Assembly (NCBI RefSeq): GCF_024347615.1 | Contig: NZ_AP025508.1 | Location: forward strand, 1 to 64,000 | DNA: 64,000 nucleotides | From: Vibrio splendidus | GTDB lineage: Bacteria; Pseudomonadota; Gammaproteobacteria; Enterobacterales; Vibrionaceae | Direction of reading: 5' to 3' | Shown: positions 1-13,138 of the stretch, in pieces | Layout: every line of letters begins with the position of its first letter | Numbering within the stretch: position 1 is the first letter of the stretch | Position numbers and translations under genes: made by a program | The notes under the pieces: generated by a model | What the model was told of the DNA's origin: nothing | What the model saw: the letters and a program-made list of their open reading frames with translations, nothing else | The model's database searches: none

Positions 1-1422
1 GTGTCATCTTCGCTTTGGTTGCAATGCTTGCAACAGCTTCAAGAAGAGTTACCAGCTACAGAATTCAGTATGTGGGTACGTCCGTTACAAGCGGAGCTCA
101 ATGGTAATACTCTAACTCTATTTGCACCAAACCGATTTGTACTCGATTGGGTGCGCGATAAGTACCTAAATAGCATTAACCGTTTGCTACAAGAATATTG
201 TGGTAATGATATCCCACATCTTCATTTTGAGATTGGAAGTAAACGAGTCATTGCTCCAAGGTCTGAGGTTATCGCCCCTGCTCGTACACGTACCGCTGCT
301 GATGTAGCCGCTGAGTCGTCTGCACCTGCGCAGCTACAAGCACGTAAACCAGTACACAATATCTGGCGTGATGAAGAACCTGTAGCGGTTGATCTTAATC
401 ACCGTTCAAACGTGAACCCAAAACATAAGTTCAATAACTTTGTTGAAGGTAAGTCGAACCAACTGGGTTTGGCTGCGGCACGTCAGGTTTCTGATAACCC
501 AGGAACCGCTTACAACCCGTTGTTTTTGTATGGTGGTACTGGTTTAGGTAAAACGCACTTGTTGCATGCGGTGGGTAACGCCATTGTTGATAATAAGCCG
601 AATGCTAAAGTGGTTTACATGCACTCAGAGCGCTTTGTTCAAGACATGGTGAAAGCGCTCCAAAACAATGCGATTGAAGAATTTAAGCGCTACTACCGTA
701 GTGTTGATGCATTGCTTATCGATGATATCCAATTCTTTGCTAATAAAGAGCGCTCTCAAGAAGAGTTCTTCCATACCTTTAATGCACTGCTTGAAGGCAA
801 TCAACAGATCATCCTAACGTCTGACCGTTATCCAAAAGAGATCAACGGGGTAGAGGATCGTCTTAAATCCCGCTTCGGTTGGGGTTTGACGGTTGCGATT
901 GAGCCACCTGAGCTTGAGACTCGTGTGGCGATCTTGATGAAGAAAGCAGAAGACCACCAAATTCATCTTGCGGATGAAGTGGCGTTCTTTATTGCGAAGC
1001 GTTTACGCTCTAACGTTCGTGAGCTAGAAGGCGCATTGAACCGTGTTATTGCGAATGCAAACTTTACTGGCCGTCCGATCACGATCGATTTCGTGCGTGA
1101 AGCACTGCGTGACTTACTTGCCCTGCAAGAAAAACTGGTCACCATTGATAACATTCAAAAGACAGTCGCTGAATACTACAAAATCAAAGTCGCTGATCTA
1201 TTATCTAAACGTCGTTCTCGTTCTGTTGCTCGTCCGCGCCAATTGGCGATGGCACTGGCTAAAGAGCTGACTAACCACAGCTTGCCTGAGATTGGCGATG
1301 CATTCGGTGGCCGTGACCACACGACCGTGCTGCACGCTTGTCGTAAGATTGCTCAGCTGCGTGAAGAGAGCCACGACATTAAAGAAGATTATTCGAACTT
1401 GATTCGTACCCTTTCTTCTTAA
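1..1422 (+). CDS. dnaA: Chromosomal replication initiator DnaA
   Basis: DnaA binds DnaA boxes at the chromosomal origin, melts DNA as an ATP-bound filament and loads the helicase. The 473-residue product is close to the E. coli length (467). The N-terminal domain I (about 1-85) is followed by a variable Ala-rich linker (about 90-130). The AAA+ core carries the Walker A motif GGTGLGKT at residues 178-185 and a Walker B motif LLIDDIQFF near 238-246. The C-terminal domain IV carries the DnaA signature [14 protein letters not shown]. The start is GTG at the first base of the window, so its promoter and any origin sequence lie outside. It is followed by dnaN after 81 bases, the usual dnaA-dnaN-recF-gyrB order. 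Confidence 0.98.
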   Translation: MSSSLWLQCLQQLQEELPATEFSMWVRPLQAELNGNTLTLFAPNRFVLDWVRDKYLNSINRLLQEYCGNDIPHLHFEIGSKRVIAPRSEVIAPARTRTAADVAAESSAPAQLQARKPVHNIWRDEEPVAVDLNHRSNVNPKHKFNNFVEGKSNQLGLAAARQVSDNPGTAYNPLFLYGGTGLGKTHLLHAVGNAIVDNKPNAKVVYMHSERFVQDMVKALQNNAIEEFKRYYRSVDALLIDDIQFFANKERSQEEFFHTFNALLEGNQQIILTSDRYPKEINGVEDRLKSRFGWGLTVAIEPPELETRVAILMKKAEDHQIHLADEVAFFIAKRLRSNVRELEGALNRVIANANFTGRPITIDFVREALRDLLALQEKLVTIDNIQKTVAEYYKIKVADLLSKRRSRSVARPRQLAMALAKELTNHSLPEIGDAFGGRDHTTVLHACRKIAQLREESHDIKEDYSNLIRTLSS

Positions 1423-1503
1423 TACACAGTATTCTTAACCTTAATAAGCAGAATCTTGGCCACGTACTATTACGCAGTGCCATTTAGACCGTAAGAGCAA
1501 GAT

Positions 1504-2604
1504 ATGAAATTTACCATTGAACGTAGTCACCTGATAAAGCCATTACAACAAGTATCTGGCGCACTCGGTGGCAGGCCAACGCTTCCAATTCTAGGAAACC
1601 TACTGATTAAAGTAGAAGATAACGTGTTGTCGATGACAGCGACGGATCTAGAAGTTGAATTGATCAGCCGTGTAACGCTTGAAGGTGATTTCGAAGCGGG
1701 CAGTATTACCGTACCTTCACGTAAGTTCCTAGATATCTGTCGCGGTTTGCCAGATAGCTCAGTGATCACTGTGGTATTGGATGGTGACCGTGTTCAGGTT
1801 CGTTCTGGTCGTAGCCGTTTCTCATTGGCAACATTACCTGCGGCAGATTTTCCAAATATTGAAGATTGGAGCAGTGAAGTTGAAGTGTCAGTGACACAAG
1901 CTGAATTGCGCGGTCTTATCGAGAAAACACAATTCTCAATGGCGAACCAAGACGTTCGTTACTACCTCAACGGTATGTTGTTTGAGATTGAAGGTTCTAT
2001 CTTACGTAGTGTTGCAACTGATGGTCACCGTATGGCGGTATCTCAAGCGCAACTGGGTGCTGATTTTGCTCAGAAGCAGATCATTGTTCCTCGTAAAGGT
2101 GTGCAAGAGTTAGTGAAGCTACTGGATGCTCCTGAACAGCCAGTAACGCTGCAGATTGGTAACTCTAACGTGCGTGCTGAAGTGAACAACTATGTATTCA
2201 CTTCTAAGCTTGTTGATGGTCGTTTCCCGGATTATCGCCGCGTAATGCCACAAAATACCACTAAGACATTAGAAGCTGGCTGCGATGAGTTACGTTCAGC
2301 GTTTTCTCGTGCTGCGATTCTGTCGAATGAAAAATTCCGTGGTGTTCGCGTTAATCTTGTCGATACCGAGATGCGTATTACAGCGAACAACCCAGAACAA
2401 GAAGAAGCGGAAGAAGTACTAGACGTCACCTTCGACGGTGACGCACTAGAGATTGGCTTTAACGTAAGCTACGTATTGGATGTATTGAACACACTGCGTT
2501 GTGAGCAGGTTCGAATCTCAATGTCAGACGCGAATGCGAGTGCCTTGATTGAAAACGCACAAGATGACAGCGCGATGTACGTTGTTATGCCGATTCGTTT
2601 GTAA
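1504..2604 (+). CDS. dnaN: DNA polymerase III sliding clamp, beta subunit
   Basis: This is the ring-shaped processivity clamp that tethers DNA polymerase III and other clamp-binding proteins to DNA. The 366-residue length equals that of the E. coli protein. The whole sequence follows the three-fold repeated clamp fold, starting MKFTIERSHLIKPLQQVSG and ending in the conserved MPIRL, the region that forms part of the peptide-binding pocket in the family. It lies 81 bases after dnaA and 81 bases before recF on the same strand, so co-transcription with both is likely. Confidence 0.98.
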   Translation: MKFTIERSHLIKPLQQVSGALGGRPTLPILGNLLIKVEDNVLSMTATDLEVELISRVTLEGDFEAGSITVPSRKFLDICRGLPDSSVITVVLDGDRVQVRSGRSRFSLATLPAADFPNIEDWSSEVEVSVTQAELRGLIEKTQFSMANQDVRYYLNGMLFEIEGSILRSVATDGHRMAVSQAQLGADFAQKQIIVPRKGVQELVKLLDAPEQPVTLQIGNSNVRAEVNNYVFTSKLVDGRFPDYRRVMPQNTTKTLEAGCDELRSAFSRAAILSNEKFRGVRVNLVDTEMRITANNPEQEEAEEVLDVTFDGDALEIGFNVSYVLDVLNTLRCEQVRISMSDANASALIENAQDDSAMYVVMPIRL

Positions 2605-2685
2605 CTGTGTTTATTTATACATTATGTTTGCTTATCAACAACGTTTGTCTATCGAGCCGTGATTGAAGATTAATATGAAGACGTT

Positions 2686-6200
<3,515 letters not shown>

Positions 6201-6240
6201 TATCTTTGATACTTCGCTCTTTCGCTTAATTTCTGTGTCA

Positions 6241-6275
6241 GAGGTGCTCACATACATTCGTATGCTCCGCGCCTC
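6241..6275. repeat. Imperfect hairpin after gyrB
   Basis: GAGGTGC pairs with GCGCCTC and an inner CATAC pairs with GTATG around an ATTC loop. No T-run follows, so it is not a terminator by itself; the real terminator comes 55 bases later. It may be a dispersed Vibrio intergenic element, which I cannot check from one copy. Confidence 0.5.
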
Positions 6276-6330
6276 TTCCTTGAACTAAAACGAAATAGCT
6301 TCGTCTCAAAAAACTCAATATCTTATTGAA

Positions 6331-6359
6331 AAGACTGTCAGAAATGACGGTCTTTTTTT
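6331..6359 (+). terminator. Rho-independent terminator of gyrB
   Basis: The stem AAGACTGTCA / TGACGGTCTT closes on a GAAA tetraloop and is followed by seven T residues. Confidence 0.92.
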
Positions 6360-6411
6360 GTTTTTAAGTGATTGAAAAATATTGGATTGGAAAAATAATT
6401 GAAAATAATCC

Positions 6412-6440
6412 CTTGAAACTATTTTGCTCAATCCACATAT
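6412..6440 (+). promoter_or_regulatory. Sigma32-like heat-shock promoter of ibpA
   Basis: CTTGAAA at 6412-6418 and CCACATAT at 6433-6440 are separated by 14 bases. This is close to the E. coli RpoH consensus (CTTGAAA, 13-15 bases, CCCCATNT). Transcription would begin near 6447 and leave a leader of about 260 bases before ibpA. The gene type (small heat-shock protein) supports the call; the start site is inferred. Confidence 0.7.
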
Positions 6441-6620
6441 CTAGTTGTGAAGAGGATGACTGTCTTGCTCTACAAGAGAAGAAACAGAACCTTCATAATC
6501 GTTGCTAGAGTATCGCTCAATAGAGGATAACTTTGGCAGCACACAATTTAAAAATTGATTCATTGTCATGTCCCAGCGTTGTCGCCAAACGAGGTGAAAC
6601 CCGAGGAATGCGAACTGAAT

Positions 6621-6705
6621 CCCTTAGCTGTTTACTGAATCACTCACAGGTTCGATCTCAGTAAAAATCACAGCTAAGACTATTGCTTACTAAAAGGATA
6701 GCATT
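6621..6705 (+). promoter_or_regulatory. Structured ibpA leader, candidate RNA thermometer
   Basis: A long hairpin is visible: CTTAGCTG and TTTACTGA on the 5' side pair with TCAGTAAA and CAGCTAAG on the 3' side. It is followed by TTGCT at about 6685, then AAAAGGATAGC directly before the ATG. A conserved UYGCU facing the ribosome-binding site is the hallmark of ROSE-type thermometers known from ibpA genes. Here TGCT can also pair with AGCA around the AGGA site. The regulatory role is inferred. Confidence 0.5.
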
Positions 6706-7140
6706 ATGAGAACTGTAGATTTCACTCCACTTTACCGCAACGCAATCGGCTTCGATCGTCTATTCAATATGATGGAAGCGAACACATCAAAAAATGCTTC
6801 TGGCGGTTACCCTCCGTATAACATCGAGCAAAAAGACGAGAATAACTACCGTATTACTATGGCAGTCGCTGGTTTTGCAGATGACCAATTAGATCTTACT
6901 CAAAAAGAGAACATGCTAATTGTGAAAGGTGAGCGTAAAGCAGAAGCCGAGAAAACCTTCGTATATCAAGGTATTGCAGAGCGCGATTTCGAACGTAAAT
7001 TCCAACTGGCTGACTACGTAAAAGTGGTGGGCGCAAGCATGGAAAATGGTCTTCTTCACATCGACCTAGAACGCGAAATCCCAGAAGCGATGCAACCGCG
7101 TAAGATTGCTATTAATGGTAATAGTCTTCTAGAAGGTTAA
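6706..7140 (+). CDS. ibpA: Small heat-shock protein, IbpA family
   Basis: IbpA is an ATP-independent holdase that coats aggregating proteins in the cytoplasm and hands them to DnaK/ClpB. The product has 144 residues (137 in E. coli IbpA). An N-terminal arm precedes an alpha-crystallin domain at about residues 35-130 (from [20 protein letters not shown] through [12 protein letters not shown]), followed by a short tail. The ribosome-binding site AAGGA lies about 8 bases upstream of the ATG. The gene stands alone, with a sigma32-like promoter and a structured leader upstream. There is only one such gene here, so no ibpAB pair. Confidence 0.94.
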   Translation: MRTVDFTPLYRNAIGFDRLFNMMEANTSKNASGGYPPYNIEQKDENNYRITMAVAGFADDQLDLTQKENMLIVKGERKAEAEKTFVYQGIAERDFERKFQLADYVKVVGASMENGLLHIDLEREIPEAMQPRKIAINGNSLLEG

Positions 7141-7144
7141 GCGT

Positions 7145-7164
7145 TATTAGCTCATTTGAGCTAA
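7145..7164 (+). other. Short hairpin after ibpA
   Basis: TTAGCTCA / TGAGCTAA form an 8-pair stem directly behind the ibpA stop. There is no T-run; the shared terminator follows at 7187. Confidence 0.5.
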
Positions 7165-7186
7165 TAAATATCGGGAAGTAAAAGTG

Positions 7187-7226
7187 AAAGAGCACCAGTA
7201 CCTTGAAGAAGGTCGGTGCTCTTTTT
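7187..7226. terminator. Terminator between convergent ibpA and avtA
   Basis: AAAGAGCACC pairs with GGTGCTCTTT and T residues follow on the plus strand. A-rich flanks upstream allow use from the minus strand as well. Confidence 0.85.
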
Positions 7227-7258
7227 GTATTTAGGTTACAGTAACCTAAAAGGTTTTA

Positions 7259-8509
7259 TTACTGTTCTGAGTAAGCCTTTTTCACTTCTTCAGCAATGAT
7301 TGAAATGCCTTTCTGCATCGCCTCATCATCTTGCACGTAGTTCATGCGTAGACATTGATGGGCATGATCCCACTCGTCTTCTTGGCCGATAAAGAAATAT
7401 TCACCCGGAACAATCAATACGCCACGAGCTTTGAGGCGGTCGTACAGCTCCATGGTGGTAATCGGCAGTTCATCAAACCATAGCCATAAGAAAATCGCGC
7501 CTTCAGGCTTGTGGATACGGAAGCGAGGGTCATCGATCGCTTCTTGTAAAAGCTCAACTGCACGTAGAGATTTATCTTTATAGAAAGGTTTGATCACCTC
7601 ACTACTCAAGCGCAGTAAATCGCCTTTTTCAATCATGTGGTTAGCAATCGCAGGACCAACACTATTGGGTGCTAGGCTGATGATGCCATTCATGTTGGTC
7701 AGAGCTTGTGTTACTTCTTCGCTCGCAATCACGATACCGCAACGCACACCAGGCAAACCAAGCTTAGATAAGCTCATGCACAGAATGGTATTTTCATTCC
7801 AGAACGGCTCGACATCTTCAAAGATGATGTTTGGAAACGGCAGGCCGTAAGCATTATCGATCAGTAGCGGAATGTTGTTTTCACGCGCCAGTTTATCTAG
7901 TTTACGTACTTCTTCGTCGGTCAGCACGTTACCGGTTGGGTTGGTTGGGCGAGAGGCACAGATAGCGGCAACCGAGTCATCAACCTTGAGCTTTTCAAAA
8001 TCAACGTGGTATTTAAACTGGCGGTTTTCTAGCAGTTCGATCTCTGGGTGGTAAGAGATAAAAATATCGTCATCAATGCCAGCATCGCCGTAGCCGATGT
8101 ATTCAGGCGCGATCGGTAACAATATTTTCTTGTGTGATCCGTCTGGCTGTTGGCCTGCTAAAAGATTGAATAGGTAAAAGAAGCCACTTTGACTGCCGTT
8201 GGTCAGGCTGATGTTCTTCTCGCTAATGTCCCAACCATAAGTTTCTTTCAGCATTGCCGCTAACGACTTAATGAAGCTGTCTTTGCCTTGCGGACCATCG
8301 TAGTTGGCGAGGGCGGCGATGAGTTCTCCACTGGCGAGCATGTCGGCACTGGCTTGGTTAAAGTAATCGAGCATGGCTGGGATAGCGGCTGGGTTGCCAC
8401 CTCCGAGCATGATTGCACCAGGAGTGCGCAGGCCATCATTCAAATCATCCATTAAACGAGTGATTCCAGAGTATCGATTAAATTTTTCACCAAACTTAGA
8501 GAACTGCAT
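7259..8509 (-). CDS. avtA: Valine-pyruvate transaminase
   Basis: AvtA is a PLP-dependent class I/II aminotransferase that moves amino groups between valine and pyruvate (valine and alanine synthesis). The 416-residue length is nearly that of E. coli (417). Recognisable elements are the N-terminal GITRLMDDLNDGL, GGGNPA near residues 36-41, the SRPTNPTGN loop near 186-194, and the SLSK segment with the PLP-binding lysine at residue 249, followed by LGLPGVRCGI. It is a single-gene unit, convergent with ibpA, with a shared terminator at 7187-7226. Confidence 0.94.
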   Translation of the reverse strand: MQFSKFGEKFNRYSGITRLMDDLNDGLRTPGAIMLGGGNPAAIPAMLDYFNQASADMLASGELIAALANYDGPQGKDSFIKSLAAMLKETYGWDISEKNISLTNGSQSGFFYLFNLLAGQQPDGSHKKILLPIAPEYIGYGDAGIDDDIFISYHPEIELLENRQFKYHVDFEKLKVDDSVAAICASRPTNPTGNVLTDEEVRKLDKLARENNIPLLIDNAYGLPFPNIIFEDVEPFWNENTILCMSLSKLGLPGVRCGIVIASEEVTQALTNMNGIISLAPNSVGPAIANHMIEKGDLLRLSSEVIKPFYKDKSLRAVELLQEAIDDPRFRIHKPEGAIFLWLWFDELPITTMELYDRLKARGVLIVPGEYFFIGQEDEWDHAHQCLRMNYVQDDEAMQKGISIIAEEVKKAYSEQ

Positions 8510-8706
8510 TACTTATTTTACCTAATTCATTGTGATTGCTTGTTATGTGTCATTAAGGCAGACCTTATGTCTACCATCAGTGTGTTCCTTGAACATACCG
8601 CAATGTTTTTGCGACGCATAGCGCCAAATGCTCTAACGTGAAAAAAACTTCTATAAAGTTTAACTAATGAGTGTCTGCTTTCTTATTGAACGAGTGTTTC
8701 GTGATC

Positions 8707-8736
8707 AAAAAAGGAGAAGCCTAAGCTTCTCCTTTT
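8707..8736 (-). terminator. Terminator downstream of the amylase gene
   Basis: AAAAGGAGAAGC and GCTTCTCCTTTT form a perfect stem with a 4-base loop. The A-run on the plus strand becomes the T-run of the minus-strand transcript. Confidence 0.85.
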
Positions 8737-8764
8737 AATTTGTGCGGGTTATTTCAATCAGCGT

Positions 8765-10852
8765 TTACTTCGAGCCGGTATAAACGACTAATACCTTGTC
8801 ATCTTGGTATTGGCGTTCGAACGCATAGTAGCCCTTGCTGTTACGAATGATGTGCTTACCTTGGGCTACCGCTGGGTGGCGTTGGCGGAATTGGCCAAGC
8901 GCTTGCCAGTGTTCCAGCAACTCTGCCCGTTCACCTGTGATTTGATCCCAAGGCATGTCAGAGCGAGTGCCTTGCATTGGGTCGGAGCCTGTTGGGCCGA
9001 AATTACGAGCGATTTCATCGCCGTAATAGATCTGCACCGCACCGGGAGCCAGCATCAACGCGTTGGCAGCTTTGGTTTGTTTTGCAAAGTCACTGCCATG
9101 TTGTGTCCAGAATAACGAGGTGTCGTGAGATGAAAGGTAACTCAACACGTTGAACTCGCTGTCACTGTTGATCTTGTCTGCGTAGCGCAGGTAGTCAGCA
9201 TCGAGATCGGATAGACACTTAAGTGCTTTGGGTGCGATATCACTCTGGAATTCAAAGTTGATGATCGAATCAAACCCGTTAGCGAAATAGTCTGATTTCA
9301 CCACGCTGTGTGCCCATACTTCACCCGTCATCCAGAATGGTAGGTCATCCAACGCTTTGTCTGGGTTGTTTTGCTTCCATTCTGCAAGCGCTTGGTTAGT
9401 GCTCTCTTTAAGCTCTGCCCACGCATCTAACTCAACGTGCTTGGCGGTATCGACCCTAAAACCATCAACGCCATATTCACGTACCCAGTCAGACAACCAA
9501 GTGATGAGGTGTTCACGAGGAGTTTGGAGTTCATCTGTAGCGCTGGTGGACTTGTTGCGATAGAAGTTCGGTAGCCCAGTTGTCTCTGTCGATTCTGTTT
9601 TGAAATCGGGTAGGTGTGCCAAAGACATGGTGAGGTTGTTGTAACCCGGAGAGTCATAAGCACCAATGTCGCTGCGTAACCAAGCTTTACCCCACCATTT
9701 CTCCCACGCTTCTTTGTCACTGTAAGATATGTAGTTATTGAAGTAGTGCCAGTTCTGGCCTGCTTCTGGTTGCCAATCTGTCCAGTTTTCGCCAAGGGTT
9801 TGTTTAGCTTGTTCATCCGTGAGGTTGAGCTTACCAAAATCAAACTCTTGCATGTCGGCAAGTGTCGCATAACCGGTGTGGTTCATTACCACATCCCAAA
9901 CAACGCGAATGCCTTTGCTGTGCGCGGTATCGATGAAGGTTTTCAGCTCGTCTTCGGTGCCCATGTTGTCATCGAGCTTGGTCCAATCTTGATGGTAGTA
10001 GCCGTGGTAGCCGTAGTGTTTGAAGTCACCGCGATCACCGCCGCCAACCCAGCCATGGATCTGCTCTAGTGGAGAGGTAATCCAGATGGCATTGGCACCG
10101 AGTGATTCTATGTAGTCGAGTTTTTCGGTTAACCCGGCTAAGTCACCACCGTGGAAGGTGGCTATTTCATCTTGTCCATCTTGGCTACGATTGTAACTGT
10201 TGTCGTTATCAGGGTTGCCATTGTGGAAGCGGTCGGTCATCACGAAGTAAACCGTGGCGTTGTCCCAACTAAAATCGGCTTTGGTTTCTGGTTCTACTTT
10301 CTCGAGTAGCAGAACGCCTTGGCTATTTTCTGCTGGCTGCATGGTGACGCTGCCATTGGTAACTGTGACTTGTGTACCTGAAAGAGCATCTCTTACTAGA
10401 GTACCTTCATCAAAGGTTTGAGTAACATCGATGGTGGTTGGCTGGTCACTAAGTACTGGGCAGGCAAAGCTTTGAACTTGTTGTTGCTTTGGCTTTATCT
10501 GTACCGTGAGTTCATTGGTCTGTGGGTTGAGCGTAAACTGGTAGGTGTTAGCGCGAAAGACCTTGATGGCGATTTCAGAATTCTCGGCACAGTCGTCTAG
10601 ACGAAGGGGTTTATTGAATTTGATGCGACTCTCTTCAGCCAAAGCATAGTTAGTACCACAGGTCTTTTGAGCGTCGCTGATAGAGAAGGTATAGCTACCT
10701 TTGGCGAGTTCCTGTTCTGCAATTACGGTGCCTTTACCTGATGATTCAAATACGACAGTGTCGTTATCAATTGTCAGTAATAGGTTATTGTCACTGGTTT
10801 GGCTGCATGCGCTGAGTGCGAGCATTGAAAGCGCGAGTACTGTCTTTTTCAT
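8765..10852 (-). CDS. GH13 alpha-amylase, predicted lipoprotein
   Basis: This is a glycoside hydrolase family 13 enzyme acting on alpha-1,4-glucans outside the cytoplasm. I place the start at 10852 (ATG preceded by AGGGGAAGGGAAC), giving 695 residues. The longer reading frame adds 14 unlikely residues. The N-terminus MKKTVLALSMLALSAC is a lipoprotein signal with lipobox LSAC (Cys16). About 180 residues of beta-rich N-terminal domain precede the catalytic barrel. All four GH13 regions are present: DVVMNH, GFRVDTAKH with the nucleophile Asp, GEVWA with the acid Glu, and LSSHD. It is similar in type to periplasmic MalS. It stands alone between avtA and glyS, so I infer lineage-specific insertion. 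Confidence 0.9.
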   Translation of the reverse strand: MKKTVLALSMLALSACSQTSDNNLLLTIDNDTVVFESSGKGTVIAEQELAKGSYTFSISDAQKTCGTNYALAEESRIKFNKPLRLDDCAENSEIAIKVFRANTYQFTLNPQTNELTVQIKPKQQQVQSFACPVLSDQPTTIDVTQTFDEGTLVRDALSGTQVTVTNGSVTMQPAENSQGVLLLEKVEPETKADFSWDNATVYFVMTDRFHNGNPDNDNSYNRSQDGQDEIATFHGGDLAGLTEKLDYIESLGANAIWITSPLEQIHGWVGGGDRGDFKHYGYHGYYHQDWTKLDDNMGTEDELKTFIDTAHSKGIRVVWDVVMNHTGYATLADMQEFDFGKLNLTDEQAKQTLGENWTDWQPEAGQNWHYFNNYISYSDKEAWEKWWGKAWLRSDIGAYDSPGYNNLTMSLAHLPDFKTESTETTGLPNFYRNKSTSATDELQTPREHLITWLSDWVREYGVDGFRVDTAKHVELDAWAELKESTNQALAEWKQNNPDKALDDLPFWMTGEVWAHSVVKSDYFANGFDSIINFEFQSDIAPKALKCLSDLDADYLRYADKINSDSEFNVLSYLSSHDTSLFWTQHGSDFAKQTKAANALMLAPGAVQIYYGDEIARNFGPTGSDPMQGTRSDMPWDQITGERAELLEHWQALGQFRQRHPAVAQGKHIIRNSKGYYAFERQYQDDKVLVVYTGSK

Positions 10853-10972
10853 TGTTCCCTTCCCCTGAATAAACAGGTTATTTATAGCAAACAATGCCCT
10901 CTACAGTCTGAGTGCTGTTTCATTCAGTTAATCAATAATACCTCTACAAACAAATGCTTGGTTCACAAAAAC

Positions 10973-10998
10973 AAAAAGGGAAGCTTTCGCTTCCCTTT
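10973..10998 (-). terminator. Terminator downstream of glyS
   Basis: AAAGGGAAGC and GCTTCCCTTT form a perfect stem with a TTTC loop. The A-run on the left serves the minus-strand transcript. Confidence 0.85.
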
Positions 10999-11054
10999 GG
11001 GTGTTTACCGTTAGTTACTCAGAGTATGATTTAGAGCAACTGTTTCACTCGTGC

Positions 11055-13136
11055 TTATTTTTGCAGTAGAGAGATGTCAGCAATCTGTAGGAACAGGTTA
11101 CGTAGGTTGTTCAGTAGCGTTAGACGGTTTTTCTTAAGCGCTTCGTCATCAGCCATAACCATCACGTTATCGAAGAATGCATCAACGGGTTCACGTAGAT
11201 CAGCAAGCTTGCTTAGGGCTTCTTGGTAGTTGCCTGTCGCGAATGCTGGTTCTAGTGCTTCCGTCATTACTTCAACGTTTTCAGCCAGCGCTTTCTCTGC
11301 GTCTTCTTGAAGAAGCGCTAGATCGATTTCAGCGGGTAGATCGCCATCGAATTTCGCGAGGATGTTACCTACACGCTTGTTCGCTGCTGCTAGCGCTTCT
11401 GCTGCTTCCAGTTCACGGAAGTGAGAAACCGCTTTAACACGTTGGTCAAAGTCAGCTGGCTTGGTTGGACGACGTGCTAGTACCGCTTGGATGATATCAA
11501 CACTGAAACCAGCATCTTGGTACCATGCGCGGAAACGACCTAACATGAAGTCGATAACGTCAGCTTCTACGTTTTCGTTAGTTAGCTTGTCGCCTAGTAA
11601 TTCTTTCGCTTTACCGATTAGATCGGTTAGGTCTAGGTTGTAGCCGTTTTCAACGATGATACGTAGCACACCTAGTGATGCACGACGTAGAGCGAATGGG
11701 TCAGAACCTTTTGGAGCTTGGCCAATACCGAAGATACCTACGATAGTGTCTAGCTTGTCTGCCATTGCTACTGCTGATGAAATACCAGTGCTTGGCAATG
11801 TGTCACCCGCGAAACGAGGCATGTACTGCTCGTAAAGTGCTAGTGCTACTTGCTCGTCTTCACCATCGTGCGTTGCGTAGTGCATACCCATCACACCTTG
11901 AGTATCCGTAAATTCGAATACCATAGATGTCATTAGGTCACACTTAGCCAGTAGGCCTGCACGCTTAGACTTTTCAACGTCAGCATCGATTTGCTCAGCA
12001 ATGTAGCCAGCAAGTTCTGTGATGCGGTCTGTTTTGTCTTTGATCGTACCCAGTTGCTTCTGGAAGATAGCTTGGTCTAGTTCAGCAAGACGGTCGATCA
12101 GCGGACGCTTACGGTCTGTGTTGAAGAAGAACTCAGCATCAGCAAGACGTGGACGTACAACCTTCTCGTTACCTTCGATTACGTGACGAGGCTCTTTAGA
12201 CTCGATGTTCGAAACGAAGATGAAGTTTGGTAGAAGGCTTCTTTCAGCGTCACCAATCTCATGCGAATAAACAGGGAAGTACTTCTGGTCGCCTTTCATG
12301 GTGTAAACCAAGGCTTCAGAAGGCACTTTTAGGAACTCTTGCTCAAACTTAGCAGTAAGCACCACTGGCCATTCAACCAAAGAGGTAACTTCTTCAACAA
12401 GGTCATCTTCTAGGTCAGCAATACCGCCAACCGCGTCTGCTGCTTTTTTAGCATCAGCAAGGATGATCGCTTTACGCGCATCGTAATCTGCCATTACTTT
12501 ACCGCGCTCTTCTAAGATCGCAGGGTATTGGTCAGCAGAATCGATTGTGAACTCTTGTTCGCCCATGAAACGGTGGCCACGGATAGTACGAGCAGAAGCT
12601 ACGCCTAGGATTTTGCCTTCAACAAGCTCATCACCTAGTAGTACTGTCAGTGTTTTCACTGGACGGATAAATTGAATGTCTGAGTTACCCCAGCGCATTG
12701 CTTTAGGAATTGGTAGGCCAGCGAGAGCTTTCGCAGCGATGTCCATGACCAATTCTTGAACTGGTTTGCCAGCCACTTCTTGTTTGAAAAGAAGCCACTC
12801 GCCTTTGTCTGTTTTCAGACGGTCAGCTTGCTCAACAGTAATACCGTTACCACGCGCCCAACCTTGTGCAGCTTTCGTCGCGTTGCCTTCAGCATCGAAT
12901 GCCACAGAAATTGCAGGACCGCGCTTCTCAACGACTTTGTCTGCTTGGCCTTCAGCCAGTGCCGTTACTTTAAGTGCTAGACGACGAGGTGCTGCGTACC
13001 ACTTGATGCCTTCGTGAGAAAGCTCAGCCGTTTTAAGACCTGCTTCAAAGTTAGAAGCAAAGGCTTCAGCTAGAGAACGAAGTGCCGTTGGTGGAAGCTC
13101 TTCCGTACCCAGTTCAATTAGAAAATTCTTCGCCAT
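11055..13136 (-). CDS. glyS: Glycyl-tRNA synthetase beta subunit
   Basis: This is the large subunit of the bacterial alpha2beta2 glycyl-tRNA synthetase, which charges tRNA-Gly. The 693-residue length is near that of E. coli (689). The N-terminus [13 protein letters not shown] is family-defining. An HD-like region lies in the middle ([22 protein letters not shown]), and the C-terminal helical anticodon-binding region ends in [20 protein letters not shown]. It follows glyQ with only 2 bases between stop and start, so the two are a translationally coupled operon. Confidence 0.97.
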   Translation of the reverse strand: MAKNFLIELGTEELPPTALRSLAEAFASNFEAGLKTAELSHEGIKWYAAPRRLALKVTALAEGQADKVVEKRGPAISVAFDAEGNATKAAQGWARGNGITVEQADRLKTDKGEWLLFKQEVAGKPVQELVMDIAAKALAGLPIPKAMRWGNSDIQFIRPVKTLTVLLGDELVEGKILGVASARTIRGHRFMGEQEFTIDSADQYPAILEERGKVMADYDARKAIILADAKKAADAVGGIADLEDDLVEEVTSLVEWPVVLTAKFEQEFLKVPSEALVYTMKGDQKYFPVYSHEIGDAERSLLPNFIFVSNIESKEPRHVIEGNEKVVRPRLADAEFFFNTDRKRPLIDRLAELDQAIFQKQLGTIKDKTDRITELAGYIAEQIDADVEKSKRAGLLAKCDLMTSMVFEFTDTQGVMGMHYATHDGEDEQVALALYEQYMPRFAGDTLPSTGISSAVAMADKLDTIVGIFGIGQAPKGSDPFALRRASLGVLRIIVENGYNLDLTDLIGKAKELLGDKLTNENVEADVIDFMLGRFRAWYQDAGFSVDIIQAVLARRPTKPADFDQRVKAVSHFRELEAAEALAAANKRVGNILAKFDGDLPAEIDLALLQEDAEKALAENVEVMTEALEPAFATGNYQEALSKLADLREPVDAFFDNVMVMADDEALKKNRLTLLNNLRNLFLQIADISLLQK

Positions 13137-13138
13137 GA

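Larger units (their letters stand above)
6201..6705. other. 505-base gap between gyrB and ibpA
   Basis: No coding region is evident here. The gap holds an imperfect hairpin just after gyrB (6241-6275), the gyrB terminator (6331-6359), a sigma32-like promoter (6412-6440) and a long structured leader for ibpA (about 6447-6705). Each is listed separately. Confidence 0.8.

Noticed and set aside
2632..2640. TTATCAACA between dnaN and recF as a DnaA box
   Set aside because: It differs from TTATNCACA at one position, and there is a single copy, so no origin can be claimed.
6531..6560. TTTGGCAGCACACAAT as a sigma54 promoter upstream of ibpA
   Set aside because: The -12 TTGC element and the fixed spacing are missing.
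9427..9870. 147-codon minus-strand open frame inside the amylase gene
   Set aside because: It is a shadow of the amylase frame. It has no ribosome-binding site and no recognisable protein character.
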